Part shown: positions 16,602 to 25,573 of the stretch, one piece after another
Numbering within the stretch: position 1 is the first letter of the stretch
Layout of the letters: each line of letters begins with the position of its first letter
Source: JALZAQ01 sp038253885
Lineage (GTDB): Bacteria > Gemmatimonadota > Gemmatimonadetes > Gemmatimonadales > Gemmatimonadaceae
Length of the DNA stretch: 64,000 bases
Reading direction: 5' to 3'
Assembly: GCA_038253885.1 (NCBI GenBank)
Contig: JBBSGP010000004.1
Location: 1 to 64,000, forward strand
Notes under the pieces: model-generated
The model's input: only the letters and a program-made list of their open reading frames with translations
Databases searched by the model: none
What the model was told of the DNA's origin: nothing
Position numbers and translations under genes: made by a program

Positions 16602-17928
16602 TATTTCTTCAGGCCTGCGAGCCACGCGTGGAAGGAGGCGAGATCCGACGCCGATCCCTCGTCGGGTGCTTCGCTCGAGTCTCGATCCGCCGAGCCGGTG
16701 TCTGGCGAAGCAGGTTGCGCGAAGAAGTCGTCGAAAGATATGTGCTCGCGCTCACCTTGCGCCGGCGTTGGGTCGCTACCGGCCGGCGGGGCGCTGGAGG
16801 GGACGGACCGGTCCGGCTCGTCCACGAAGGCATTCGCGAGCGCACGGGCAGCCGCTTCGTCGTGCGGGGACACGGCGGCAGCCTGGAGAACTCCCCCACT
16901 CCGAGCGCCGTCACGGGTTCCTGAGCCGGCGCCCGCATCCACTCGCTCCTGCGGAACCGCCCACTCGTGTGGCGATTCCCCCTCCACCACGGCTTTTCTT
17001 GTCGCCGGAGTGTGGCGGCGCGTGGTCAGCGCCGCGAAGAAATCCCGGATTGTCTCCTTTCCGTTGTCGCGAGCCGAGTCCGGATCGCCGGCGGACCGGC
17101 TCTCGGCAGACTTCGCTTTCGGGACACTCTTCTCAGCTTCCAGCCTGAGGATGCGCTCCTGCAGCGCCTCATTCTCGGGGCTTTGCTGCCGGAGCTGCCG
17201 GTAGATGTCCAGCGCCCGATCCCGAAATCCCTGCTTGAGGTACAGCTCCGCCATCGTCTCGGTGACGAAGCTCGGAGCGGCCGGCGCCGAGGGCGCGGCA
17301 GCCTCGGGGACAGGTGCGGGCGCCGGGGGGGGGGAAGCTCCACCATGCGGCCGGCGGGCTCACCGGCTGATGCCGGGGCCGGTCGAAAAGGCAGCACGAC
17401 CGCGGGCGGCGATTCCGCCGCGTCAGAGCCGGCGCCTTCGCCAAAGGAGAAGAACTCCTCCGTATCGGCGTTCTGAAGAGCGTCCTCGGCGCCCGTTCCG
17501 GCGGTGGCGGGCACCGCGGTGGGCGGGCTGGACGTGAAGAGCTCGTCGAGCTGCTGCGCGACCTCCTCGTTCTGCGGATCCACCTCGAGGAGGCGCCGGT
17601 ACCATGCCCGCGCCTGATCCAGATCTCGCTGGTCGCGAGCGATGTCCCCGAGCTGACGGAGGGCGATCAGGTTCTCGGGATCGAGGGTGAGCGCCGTCTC
17701 GAATGTCTGCCGCGATTCCTCGAGCTGCTTGCTCTCGTACAGCGCCTGCCCCAGCACGATGTAGCCGCTGATGTACCCCGGCTGCTGCGGAACATGCGCG
17801 CGACAGATCTCGATCGCCCGATCGATCTCCCCGGACTTCCGATACTCGTTCGCGAGGCGCGCGAAAACCCGACGGGGGTTCTGCGCGAACTGGTCTTCCA
17901 GCTCTTTTACCAGGGACGAACTCGCCAT
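16601..17928 (-). pseudogene. TPR protein, frameshifted at a C10 tract (about 442 aa if restored)
   Basis: The first part (17928 down to about 17334) encodes tetratricopeptide repeats starting MASSSLVKELEDQFAQNP and continuing with helices such as SGYIVLGQALYESKQLEE. The second part (to 16601) continues in another frame with a TPR (AELYLKQGFRDRALDIYRQL) and a disordered acidic tail ending FHAWLAGLKK. The frames join exactly at the homopolymer 17325-17334: eleven C in the coding strand would restore the frame, ten are present. It is cytoplasmic, with no signal peptide, and leads the aroQ-acc operon from a strong promoter. It may be a sequencing indel, a slippage switch or true decay. Confidence 0.8.
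17325..17334. repeat. G10 homopolymer at the TPR gene frameshift
   Basis: Ten G on the plus strand (C10 in the coding strand) between LP and the Pro/Ala linker. One additional base gives an uninterrupted protein. Confidence 0.92.
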
Positions 17929-17965
17929 GCAAAGCCCTCGGGACGTCGGGATGGGAGGGATCGAC

Positions 17966-17995
17966 ATTATACATATCTCTGACGATCGAAGTCAA
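17966..17995 (-). promoter_or_regulatory. Promoter for the TPR-aroQ-acc operon (TTGACT - 18 bp - TATAAT)
   Basis: On the minus strand, TTGACT (17995-17990) and a perfect TATAAT (17971-17966) are separated by 18 bp. The predicted start of transcription is about 30 bp before the ATG at 17928, which has GAGGG seven bases upstream. Divergent to the promoter at 18015-18044. Confidence 0.8.
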
Positions 17996-18014
17996 TCGGA
18001 AGTCATACGCTGGC

Positions 18015-18044
18015 TTGATTTTAGGCGCACAAAGCCGGTACATT
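18015..18044 (+). promoter_or_regulatory. Promoter for the PpiD-like gene (TTGATT - 18 bp - TACATT)
   Basis: TTGATT (18015-18020) and TACATT (18039-18044) with an 18-bp spacer, about 50 bp before the GTG at 18094. With the minus-strand promoter it explains the 165-bp divergent intergenic region. Confidence 0.55.
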
Positions 18045-18093
18045 TCCTCGCTTACCGCCCTCCTCCAACCGAACTCTGCCGGAGTCTCGCGAC

Positions 18094-19940
18094 GTGTTGC
18101 AGTCGATGCGCAGCGCCGCCAAATACATCTGGATCGCGATCGTTCTCGTCTTCGTGATCGGGTTCGTTTTCGCGCAGACGTCCGGGCTCAGCAGTCGCCC
18201 GACGACACGGGGATCTACCGTCGCCAGCATCAACGGGCAGGAGATCTCTGTTGATAACTGGCTGCGCAACGTCCAGGCACGGCTCGCCGATGCCCAGAAG
18301 CAGGGCGGCCGGTCGCTGACACTCGACGATGAGCAGCGACTCAAGGACGATCTGTTCAACAGCATGGTCGGCGACATCCTGCTCGAGCAAGAGTACAGGC
18401 GGCGCGGCATCACGGTGTCCGACGACGAGGTCAAACAGGCCGCTCAGGTCTATCCTCCCCCGCAATTCCAGTCGAATCCGCTCTTCCAGACTGAAGGGCG
18501 ATTCGATCCCGAGAAGTACCGGCGCTATCTCTCGACTCCGCAAGCGAAGCAGGAAGGCATCTACGCGTACCTCGAGGCGTTCTACCGCAGCGAGATTCCG
18601 AAGCAGAAACTGTTCGAGCAGATCGCCTCCACTGTCTACATCACCGATGGGCAGCTCTGGCGGATCTGGGAGGATGCTCACGATTCCGCCCAGGTGTCCT
18701 TTGTCGCCTGGACTCCCGAGTTGGTGCCGGACTCACTGGTCAAAGTCTCCGACGACGAGATCCGCCGCTACTACGATTCCCACATCAAGGATTTCCAGGA
18801 CCAGCCAGGGACGGCCGTCCTCTCGGTCACCGCGATTCCCCGCCTCATCACGCCGGCTGACTCCGCCGCGGCGCGGGCGCGGGCGATGAGCCTTCGGGCG
18901 GAGATCGCGGGAGGGGCCAAGTTCGAGGACGTCGCAAAACGGGAATCCGCCGATTCCGGCTCAGCGGTCATGGGTGGGTCGCTCGGCAAGATCACTCCCC
19001 AGTCGTCCTTCGTGAAGGAGTTCAAGGACGCGGCGTTCGCGCTCAAGGTCGGCGAGATCTCCCAGCCCGTTCTGAGCCAGTTCGGCTACCATCTGATCAG
19101 GGTCGACGCTCGCAAGGGCGATACGGCGACAGTTCGCCACATCCTGCTGCGCGTCGCCCAGAGCGACTCCTCCGCCGCCCGCACCGACAAGAGAGCCGAT
19201 TCTCTCTCGAGCCTGGCCGGCGGCTCGGATACGCCAGGAAAGTTCGATCAGGCCGTCAAGACTCTCGGCCTCGCGGTCGCCCAGGCGCGTGTGATCGAAG
19301 GCCAACCCGTGATATTGAGGAGCCGCCCCGTTCCGGGCGCCAGCGCCTGGGCATTCAGCGGTGCGAAGCAGGGAGAGATCGGCACGCTGATCGATGCCGA
19401 CGACGCGTATTACCTGGTTCGCCTGGACTCGCTCGCTCCGGGAGGCAAGCTCGACCTCAGGGCGGCGCACGACGAGATCCATCGCGTCCTCGCTCGCGAC
19501 AAGAAGATCGACCTGCTGGCCGGGCGGGCTCAGGCCGTGTCGAGTGCGGTGGCTGGCGGCCGGACGCTCGAGCAAGCCGCCCAGGCTGCCGCGGGGGGGG
19601 GGGGGTCCCGGTGCAGAAAACAGCGACGTTCAGTCGCGTGACGCAGGTCCCGGGGCTGGGGCAGCTCAACGAGGCAGTGGGCGCCGCGTTCGGTCTCCCG
19701 GTCGGAGCAGTGAGCCAACCGATCAAGACCCGGGGGGCCGTCTTCGTCATACGGTCGGACAAGCGCATCAACTCCGATCGCACGGTCTGGCAGGCTCAGA
19801 AGAAAGCGCAGCGCGAGGCTCTCCTCGACCGGCTTCGCCAACAGCGGGTTCAGGAGTTCATCGCGAGCCTGCGCGAGAGCGCCCGCATCGTGGACAATCG
19901 CAAAAAGATCGAGCAGGCGGGACGTCAGGCGACCAGCTGA
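18094..19940 (+). pseudogene. PpiD/SurA-like periplasmic peptidyl-prolyl isomerase, frameshifted at a G13 tract
   Basis: Membrane-anchored foldase for exported proteins. A single N-terminal membrane helix (IWIAIVLVFVIGFVFAQ) follows the short cytoplasmic segment MLQSMRSAAKY. Then come a SurA-like N-terminal domain, a parvulin domain (GGSLGKITPQSSFVKEF...VLSQFGYHLIRVD) and a second PPIase-like region. At 19593-19605 thirteen G put the frame into an early stop at 19641. With fourteen or eleven G it would continue through VQKTATFSRV to the stop at 19940 (about 615 aa), ending in a helical IEQAGRQATS tail. GTG at 18094 has GGAG nine bases upstream. One of two plus-strand loci here. Confidence 0.85.
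19593..19605. repeat. G13 homopolymer at the PpiD-like frameshift
   Basis: Longest single-base run in the window. It encodes Gly codons between two PPIase-like regions. At 13 the downstream part is out of frame. Confidence 0.95.
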
Positions 19941-19956
19941 CCACGGAATTGCGTCG

Positions 19957-20235
19957 TCAGAACAGGGAGCGCGCGATCAGGTAGGCGACCAGCACACCGA
20001 GGAGGCTCAAGAGGGACACATCCATCGCGATCGGTCCCAGCGCGAGCTTGATGATCACCAGGTCGATGTTCAGGGGTCCCAGCGAGGGAGTGACTCCGGT
20101 TGTCAGGAACTCCTTGACCGCACCGGCGGGAAGGAAGCGGCGAGAGAAGACGGTCATGAAGCCGCCGATGATGAAACCGATCACCAGCACGATGGCGTGA
20201 AATCCCGGGCGGTGCTTCGAGGATCCGATCGCCAC
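19957..20235 (-). CDS. DUF4321 family membrane protein, 92 aa
   Basis: Small integral membrane protein with two predicted helices: FHAIVLVIGFIIGGFMTVF near residues 12-30 and DVSLLSLLGVLVAYLIARS near 72-90. The linker contains FLTTGVTPSLGPLNIDLVIIKLALG, the part I recognise as DUF4321-like. No function is known for the family. It follows the polyprenyl diphosphate synthase with a one-base overlap (both at 20235) and converges with the PpiD-like gene 16 bp away. Membrane location is clear; the role is not. Confidence 0.75.
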   Translation of the reverse strand: MAIGSSKHRPGFHAIVLVIGFIIGGFMTVFSRRFLPAGAVKEFLTTGVTPSLGPLNIDLVIIKLALGPIAMDVSLLSLLGVLVAYLIARSLF

Positions 20236-21242
20236 TACTGGCTCCGATCCATCACGTAGACGATGGCATCGCGGAGAGCGGCCACCGCGGGGTTGTCGGG
20301 AAGATGCGCGAGAGCAGCCTGCGCGTCCGTCGCATACTGCTCCCCTCGTCTACGTGCGTACTCCAGACCTCCGTACTCCGACGCGATCTCGATCACCCGT
20401 GCGATCGCCTCGTCCTCCGGTTCCGACGCCGCGAACAGTCGATCCACCTCGCGTCGGGCCGCGGCCGACATCGTGCGAAGGGCGGCGATGAGCGGAAGGG
20501 TCACCTTGTGCTCGCGCAGATCGAGCCCGCTCGGCTTGCCGATGACGGCTTCATCCGCGGTGTAGTCCAGCAGATCGTCGGCGACCTGAAAGGCCATCCC
20601 CAGACGCTCGCCATAGCGGGCCAGAGCCTGTCGAGCGGCGGGAGCGCCGGCGATGGCGCCGATCTCACACGCGGCCGACAGAAGCGACGCCGTCTTCGCC
20701 CGGATCAGCTCCTCGTAGTCTTCCTCGGAGAAGGCGAGAGCATCCAGGGCAGCGAGCTGTCGAATCTCTCCCATCGTCATGGCGTTGGTGGCGCTCGCCA
20801 GCACATGCAGCACGTCCTGCTCGCCCACCCGGACGATCTCGACCATGGCGCGCGAATAGAGGTAGTCGCCCATGATGACCGACACCTGGTGGCTGAACAG
20901 CGAGTTGATTGTCGGCATGCCGCGACGAAGCACGGAATGATCCACCGAATCATCGTGGACGAGCGTCGCGAGGTGCACCAGCTCCACGATCGCCGCCAGC
21001 GTCGTGGCCCGCGGCTCGCCCGTGCCTTCCACCTCGCTCGCGAGGAGAACGAGCGTCGGACGGAAAAGCTTTCCCTTCATCAGCATCAGGTGGTCGTTGA
21101 CAGCCTCGATGAGCGGGATGTCAGCCGTGACGATACGGCGCAGCTCCTCGCTCACCCGATCGAGGCCGGCCCGGACCGGCGCCTGAATCTCTCGCAATCC
21201 CGGCGTCAGGCGAGGGGCGCTGGAATCGATGATGACACTCAT
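20235..21242 (-). CDS. Trans-polyprenyl diphosphate synthase, 335 aa
   Basis: Chain-elongating prenyltransferase making the polyprenyl diphosphate used for a quinone side chain or another prenyl lipid. The first Asp-rich motif HDDSVD is at about residues 96-101, and the second, VADDLLDY, near 220. LRRGMPTIN and the GKLFRPTLVLLAS lysine/arginine segment bind the diphosphates. The two residues before the first motif are not bulky aromatic, which is usual for long-chain enzymes, but I cannot give the chain length. ATG at 21242 overlaps the TPR stop (ATGA). Confidence 0.92.
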   Translation of the reverse strand: MSVIIDSSAPRLTPGLREIQAPVRAGLDRVSEELRRIVTADIPLIEAVNDHLMLMKGKLFRPTLVLLASEVEGTGEPRATTLAAIVELVHLATLVHDDSVDHSVLRRGMPTINSLFSHQVSVIMGDYLYSRAMVEIVRVGEQDVLHVLASATNAMTMGEIRQLAALDALAFSEEDYEELIRAKTASLLSAACEIGAIAGAPAARQALARYGERLGMAFQVADDLLDYTADEAVIGKPSGLDLREHKVTLPLIAALRTMSAAARREVDRLFAASEPEDEAIARVIEIASEYGGLEYARRRGEQYATDAQAALAHLPDNPAVAALRDAIVYVMDRSQ

Positions 21243-24208
21243 CCGAGCTTGCGCTCCACGGCGGCGAGCCGCGCGCGCGTATCGCGGAAGTTGACATCGA
21301 CGCCGAGAACGCGCCGGTAGAAACCGAGAGCATCCGTCCAGTGCTGCAGCGTCTCGGATGCCGCACCCAGGAGATAGAGCACGCCGATGAGCACATCATC
21401 GGTGGCCGAGCGGTCGTTGAGGGCCCGCGTCAGGATAGTGATCGCGATCTGGAACTGCTTCTTCTCGACGAAGCATTGCCCCAGTGCCTCGTAGGTGCGC
21501 ACCCGGCGCTCGGCACCCCGAAGCGCCTTCTGGAACTCCGCGATCGCCTCGTCCAGCAGTCCCATCTCCTTGTACGCGACACCCAGATCGTAGTGGCTCT
21601 CCGTATCCGCATCGTCCAGGTTGGCAGCCACACCCTGCTTGAACATCGTCAGCATCTCGTCGAACTCCACCTGCTTGGAGTCCGTCGGCTCCGCCACGTC
21701 GGCCGTCATCCGCGTGGACTTGGGCACATCCTGCTCACGCAGCCACTCCCCGAGGTTCACATACTCATCCTCGCTCGTGGGCGAGGAAGGAGGAGGTGGG
21801 ACGGGCGGTGTGCCCGGACCAGACCGAGCGGGGGGGGGGGTCGGTGATCGCGCCGCGATGCTCGGAGGCGCTGACGGACGAGCAGGCGTGGGCGCCGACC
21901 TTGGCGTGGGCGTGGGCCCCTGGCCGCGAATCGGAGTCGGAGGCGCTGCGGTGGATGGGGGTGTCGGGCGCTCCGCTATCCCGAAGCTCGCAAGCGCGGC
22001 CTGGGCTCGGGCGTCCTGGGGAGCCAGATCAAGCACCCGGGCGGCGACGGCGCGAGACTTGTCGACCTGCCCGGCGCGGAAGAAGCAGTCGGCCAGCGCG
22101 AGATACGCGTCCACGAGGAGCGCGGGCTCGTTCGAGCGGACGGCAAGCTCCACGCGCTTCTGGTGGTACCGGATCGAGTTGGGGTCGATCCGCAGCAGCT
22201 CGTCCACGACCGATCTCGCGGCGTCGGTATCGCCGGTTCTCTCGAAACCGTCCATGGCCCGCTCGAGCTCGTGCAGTCCCGCCGCGCGCTCTCCCTCCTC
22301 GAGCAGCGCTTCGGCCAGCTCCTTGTGTAGATCCCAATTCTGGGCATCATGCTCGATGTCCCGGCGAAGCCCCTCGACCGGAGTGAGTGGCGCGGGCGCC
22401 GCTGACGCGATGCTCTCGACGACGTCCTCTTCGCTGCCTTCGTCGGGAATCGCGGGGAGGCGACGATCGGACATCTCGGGGGCAAATGGCTCCCAGCTGG
22501 CATCTCCGGTGAGCTCAGTCGACCCGGACGCCGACAGCTCGCCGGACCCATCCTCGAGATCGATCAGCTCGAGATCGCCCGCCAGATCCGGGAGTTCCGC
22601 GCCATCGAAGTCGAGGTCCGCGTCCAGCGGAGACGAGACGGTCGTAAACTCTCTAGCGGCAACGGACGGAAGTGGATCGAGCCAATTCACGGACTGAGCG
22701 TCCAGATCTCCAGAGAAGGGATCGGAGGCTCCGCCCGGTTGCTCGACATCGGCGCCCGGCATCTGATCGGAGAGCAGGTAAAGACTGGATGCCGAGGGCA
22801 GAGCGTCGTCGCCGCTCGTCGCCGCCGGTGTCGCCGGTTCGATCTCCAACCCATCCAGGTCTATGAGGTCGTCGGTGTCGAGGAGCGGGTCCGTCGCCAT
22901 CGTGCCTGTACCCGTGACCAACGAGTCCTCGATCTCCGGCTCGGAGAAGACGAGCGTCGGCAGCGAGGGCGACTCGGCGCCATCGGGCTCGAGCTCGAGC
23001 AACTGAAGCTCTGCTCCGATGTCCAGCTCGTCGTCCAGCTCGGACAGCGAGGGCGATTCGGCGAGCCAGTCGTCGCCGACAAGGTCGAGGTCCTCCGCAT
23101 CCGCTTCACCCGCCACCGCGTTGCTCTCCAATCCGGGCAGCATGGCCGGCGATTCCACCGGCTCCTCCTCGGCGGTCTCGGCAGCGAACGTCATCACCCC
23201 CTCGAGCCGCGGCCCGCCCGGGTCGCTCTCCACCTCCAGAAAGGGGAGCACGGCTGACGGCTCTGATTCGAGCAAGTCGTCAGTATCCTCCTCGCCCGAT
23301 GGCCGTTCGAGATCCGGAATCATCGGCTCGAGCGCGAGAGGCGGAATCATCTGCGGCTCGGTGGTACGTCGTGTCCCCGGCCGGAATTCGTCATCGTCGG
23401 CGTCGAGGTCGTCCGGATCGAAGACCACGAGGCCAGGGGGGCTGGGCACCGATGGGGGCGGTGACGGGACCTTTCCGCGCGAGGGGTGACGGTAGTCATC
23501 CGGATTTGCACCCGGTCCGTCATAGCTCACTTCCAGGAAGACGAGGTCGCGCGGCTTCTGGGCCGCGGCGCTTCCGGTCGTCACCTCCGGGATGCTGGCC
23601 TGCGGGTCGATGGCGCGAATGCGATCGACCGTCGCCTGCGCCTCGCGCGTGCGCCCCTCGCCCTGGAACTTCTCGTAGAGCATCGTCAGCTGTTCTACCG
23701 CTTCGCCCTGTCTGTCCTTTCGGACGAGCTGGTCCGCCAGCATGAGGCGGATGTCATCCTGGTCGGGACAGAGGTCCGCAAATTCCTTCAGGGCTCGAAA
23801 TGCCTCCTCGAGCTGATCCGACTTCTGCATCCGATCGGCGTACTCGAGGAAATTGGCCTTCGCGTCGTTCACGAAGCCCTTCTTCGCGCTGATCTTGCCG
23901 AGCTTGTAGTAGACGGAGCTTCGCCCGGGGGCGTTGCGGAGGATCTTGTTGCAGAGGGCGATGGCGTTGTTGAAGAAGCCGCCGTCGGAGTACAGGTCGG
24001 CGGCCTTCTCGTAATAGTCCACGGCCTCGCTGACGTTGCCCTGGCGCAGCATGAGGTCCCCGACGCGATTATAGAGCGCGACGTCGGCTTCATCCACGTG
24101 CTTGTCGAGCGCGCCAAGGATCTGCACGTACACCGTGAGGGCCTTGTCGAACTGCTTCTTCTGCTCGAACTCGACCGCTTTCTTCTTGAGCTTTGCGACG
24201 TTGGCCAT
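21239..24208 (-). CDS. Large TPR protein with acidic and proline-rich linkers, 989 aa
   Basis: Three regions are visible. Residues 1 to about 210 are tetratricopeptide repeats (VYVQILGALDKHVDEAD, AVDYYEKAADLYSDGG). Residues about 230-600 are a long, strongly acidic, low-complexity region rich in Asp, Glu, Leu and Pro. The last third has more TPR units, interrupted by a Pro/Thr/Ser-rich linker near residue 780-830. No signal peptide or membrane segment is seen, so it is likely a cytoplasmic scaffold. The linker includes an in-frame C11 tract (21830-21840). ATG at 24208; the stop overlaps the prenyl synthase start. Function unknown. Confidence 0.85.
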   Translation of the reverse strand: MANVAKLKKKAVEFEQKKQFDKALTVYVQILGALDKHVDEADVALYNRVGDLMLRQGNVSEAVDYYEKAADLYSDGGFFNNAIALCNKILRNAPGRSSVYYKLGKISAKKGFVNDAKANFLEYADRMQKSDQLEEAFRALKEFADLCPDQDDIRLMLADQLVRKDRQGEAVEQLTMLYEKFQGEGRTREAQATVDRIRAIDPQASIPEVTTGSAAAQKPRDLVFLEVSYDGPGANPDDYRHPSRGKVPSPPPSVPSPPGLVVFDPDDLDADDDEFRPGTRRTTEPQMIPPLALEPMIPDLERPSGEEDTDDLLESEPSAVLPFLEVESDPGGPRLEGVMTFAAETAEEEPVESPAMLPGLESNAVAGEADAEDLDLVGDDWLAESPSLSELDDELDIGAELQLLELEPDGAESPSLPTLVFSEPEIEDSLVTGTGTMATDPLLDTDDLIDLDGLEIEPATPAATSGDDALPSASSLYLLSDQMPGADVEQPGGASDPFSGDLDAQSVNWLDPLPSVAAREFTTVSSPLDADLDFDGAELPDLAGDLELIDLEDGSGELSASGSTELTGDASWEPFAPEMSDRRLPAIPDEGSEEDVVESIASAAPAPLTPVEGLRRDIEHDAQNWDLHKELAEALLEEGERAAGLHELERAMDGFERTGDTDAARSVVDELLRIDPNSIRYHQKRVELAVRSNEPALLVDAYLALADCFFRAGQVDKSRAVAARVLDLAPQDARAQAALASFGIAERPTPPSTAAPPTPIRGQGPTPTPRSAPTPARPSAPPSIAARSPTPPPARSGPGTPPVPPPPSSPTSEDEYVNLGEWLREQDVPKSTRMTADVAEPTDSKQVEFDEMLTMFKQGVAANLDDADTESHYDLGVAYKEMGLLDEAIAEFQKALRGAERRVRTYEALGQCFVEKKQFQIAITILTRALNDRSATDDVLIGVLYLLGAASETLQHWTDALGFYRRVLGVDVNFRDTRARLAAVERKLG
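21830..21840. repeat. G11 homopolymer in the large TPR gene
   Basis: Eleven G on the plus strand encode TPPPA in the Pro-rich linker. The frame is intact here; a one-base change would remove the C-terminal TPR domain. Confidence 0.92.
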
Positions 24209-24271
24209 CAGCGCGGGATGGAGCTCCAGGGTCGGGGGTTGGGCTTCTCCGAGGCTGAAGCGCCCAATCGC

Positions 24272-25573
24272 TTAACTTAGGGGTAACTCACACGGGTGAC
24301 AAGCTTTGCCGCGCACCCAGCTCCCGATACAACGACGGTCTCCATACCAGTATGGCAACTCGCGGACATCCTCGGCGTCCCAGAGGGCGAGGTCCGCCGA
24401 GAATCCGGCCGCGATCTGCCCGGTCTCGCGCGCCAGATCGAGCGCTGCGGCGCCGTTGATCGTGCTCGCAACCAACACCTCCGAGGCGCTCATGTGCATC
24501 TGGCTGACGCCGAGCGTGAGGATGAGCGGAAAGTTCGGGGTGGGTGACGTGCCGGGGTTGAAATCGGTGGCGAGCGCGACTGCCGCGCCGGAGTCGATGA
24601 GCGCCCGGGCAGGAGCGAACGAGCTCTTGCCCAGAAAGAGCATGGTACCAGGGAGCAGCGTTGCGACGGTGGCCGACGCCGCGAGGGCGCGGATGCCGGC
24701 GTCGGAGATGGCGCCGAGATGATCGGCTGATGTGGCACCCAGCTCAGCCGCGAGCTCGGCGCCTCCGCCTGGGCTCAGCTCGTCCGCGTGCATCTTGAGG
24801 GCGAGGCCGTGGCCGCGCGCCGCACCGAGGATGATTCTGGTCTCGTCGAGGGAGAAGACGCCAGGCTCGCAAAAGATATCGGCGAAGCGAGCGAGACCAG
24901 CGGTCTTCACGGCGGGAAGCATCTCGTTGGTTAGAAGCTTGACATAACTGGCCCGTCGTGCCGCGTTGCCCCGATATTCCTCCGGGACCTCGTGCGCGCC
25001 GAGCCAGGTCGGCACGAGCCGCAACGGCAGCTCGTCACCGAGCCGAGCGATCACGCGCAGAAGCTTGAGCTCATCGGCGGTCGTCAGCCCGTACCCCGAC
25101 TTGATCTCCACCGTCGTCGTGCCGAACGACGCGAGACGCACGAGCCGATCACGCGCGACGCCGAGAAGATCCTCCTCGTCCCTCGCACGCACGTCGCGCA
25201 CCGACGCGTGGATGCCTCCGCCCCGCCGCGCGATCTCCATGTAGCTCTCACCAGCTGCCCGCATCTCCTGCTCGTCGGCGCGAGACCGTCCGAAGATCGC
25301 GTGCGTGTGGGAGTCGATCAGTCCCGGCGTGAGCAGCCGGCCCCCGCAATCCACGACCAGCGCGTCGGGATAGGCGCGCTCCACCGCCGACGCGTCGTCC
25401 ACCATCGCGACCTCCGACCCGCGAATCGCGACCGACACATCGCGGCGCACCGCCGCGTCCGCCATCGCGATGCCTCGTCGCGCCGCCGCCGGACCCGCGC
25501 ATGTCGCAACCTGCGACGCATTGATGAAACGGAGCGCGGCCGCGACCGGACCGGGATCCGAGTCGGTCGTCAT
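24272..25573 (-). CDS. hutI: Imidazolonepropionase, 433 aa
   Basis: Third step of histidine degradation, hydrolysing imidazolonepropionate to formiminoglutamate. Amidohydrolase fold with metal motif DSHTHAIFGRSR, the substrate-binding EIKSGYGL block, HADELSPGGGAELA and the late ATDFNPGTSPT metal Asp. Full length. ATG at 25573 overlaps the radical SAM stop (ATGA). It is the last gene of the hut operon, and no hutG or hutF is seen, so the fate of formiminoglutamate must be encoded elsewhere. Confidence 0.95.
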   Translation of the reverse strand: MTTDSDPGPVAAALRFINASQVATCAGPAAARRGIAMADAAVRRDVSVAIRGSEVAMVDDASAVERAYPDALVVDCGGRLLTPGLIDSHTHAIFGRSRADEQEMRAAGESYMEIARRGGGIHASVRDVRARDEEDLLGVARDRLVRLASFGTTTVEIKSGYGLTTADELKLLRVIARLGDELPLRLVPTWLGAHEVPEEYRGNAARRASYVKLLTNEMLPAVKTAGLARFADIFCEPGVFSLDETRIILGAARGHGLALKMHADELSPGGGAELAAELGATSADHLGAISDAGIRALAASATVATLLPGTMLFLGKSSFAPARALIDSGAAVALATDFNPGTSPTPNFPLILTLGVSQMHMSASEVLVASTINGAAALDLARETGQIAAGFSADLALWDAEDVRELPYWYGDRRCIGSWVRGKACHPCELPLS

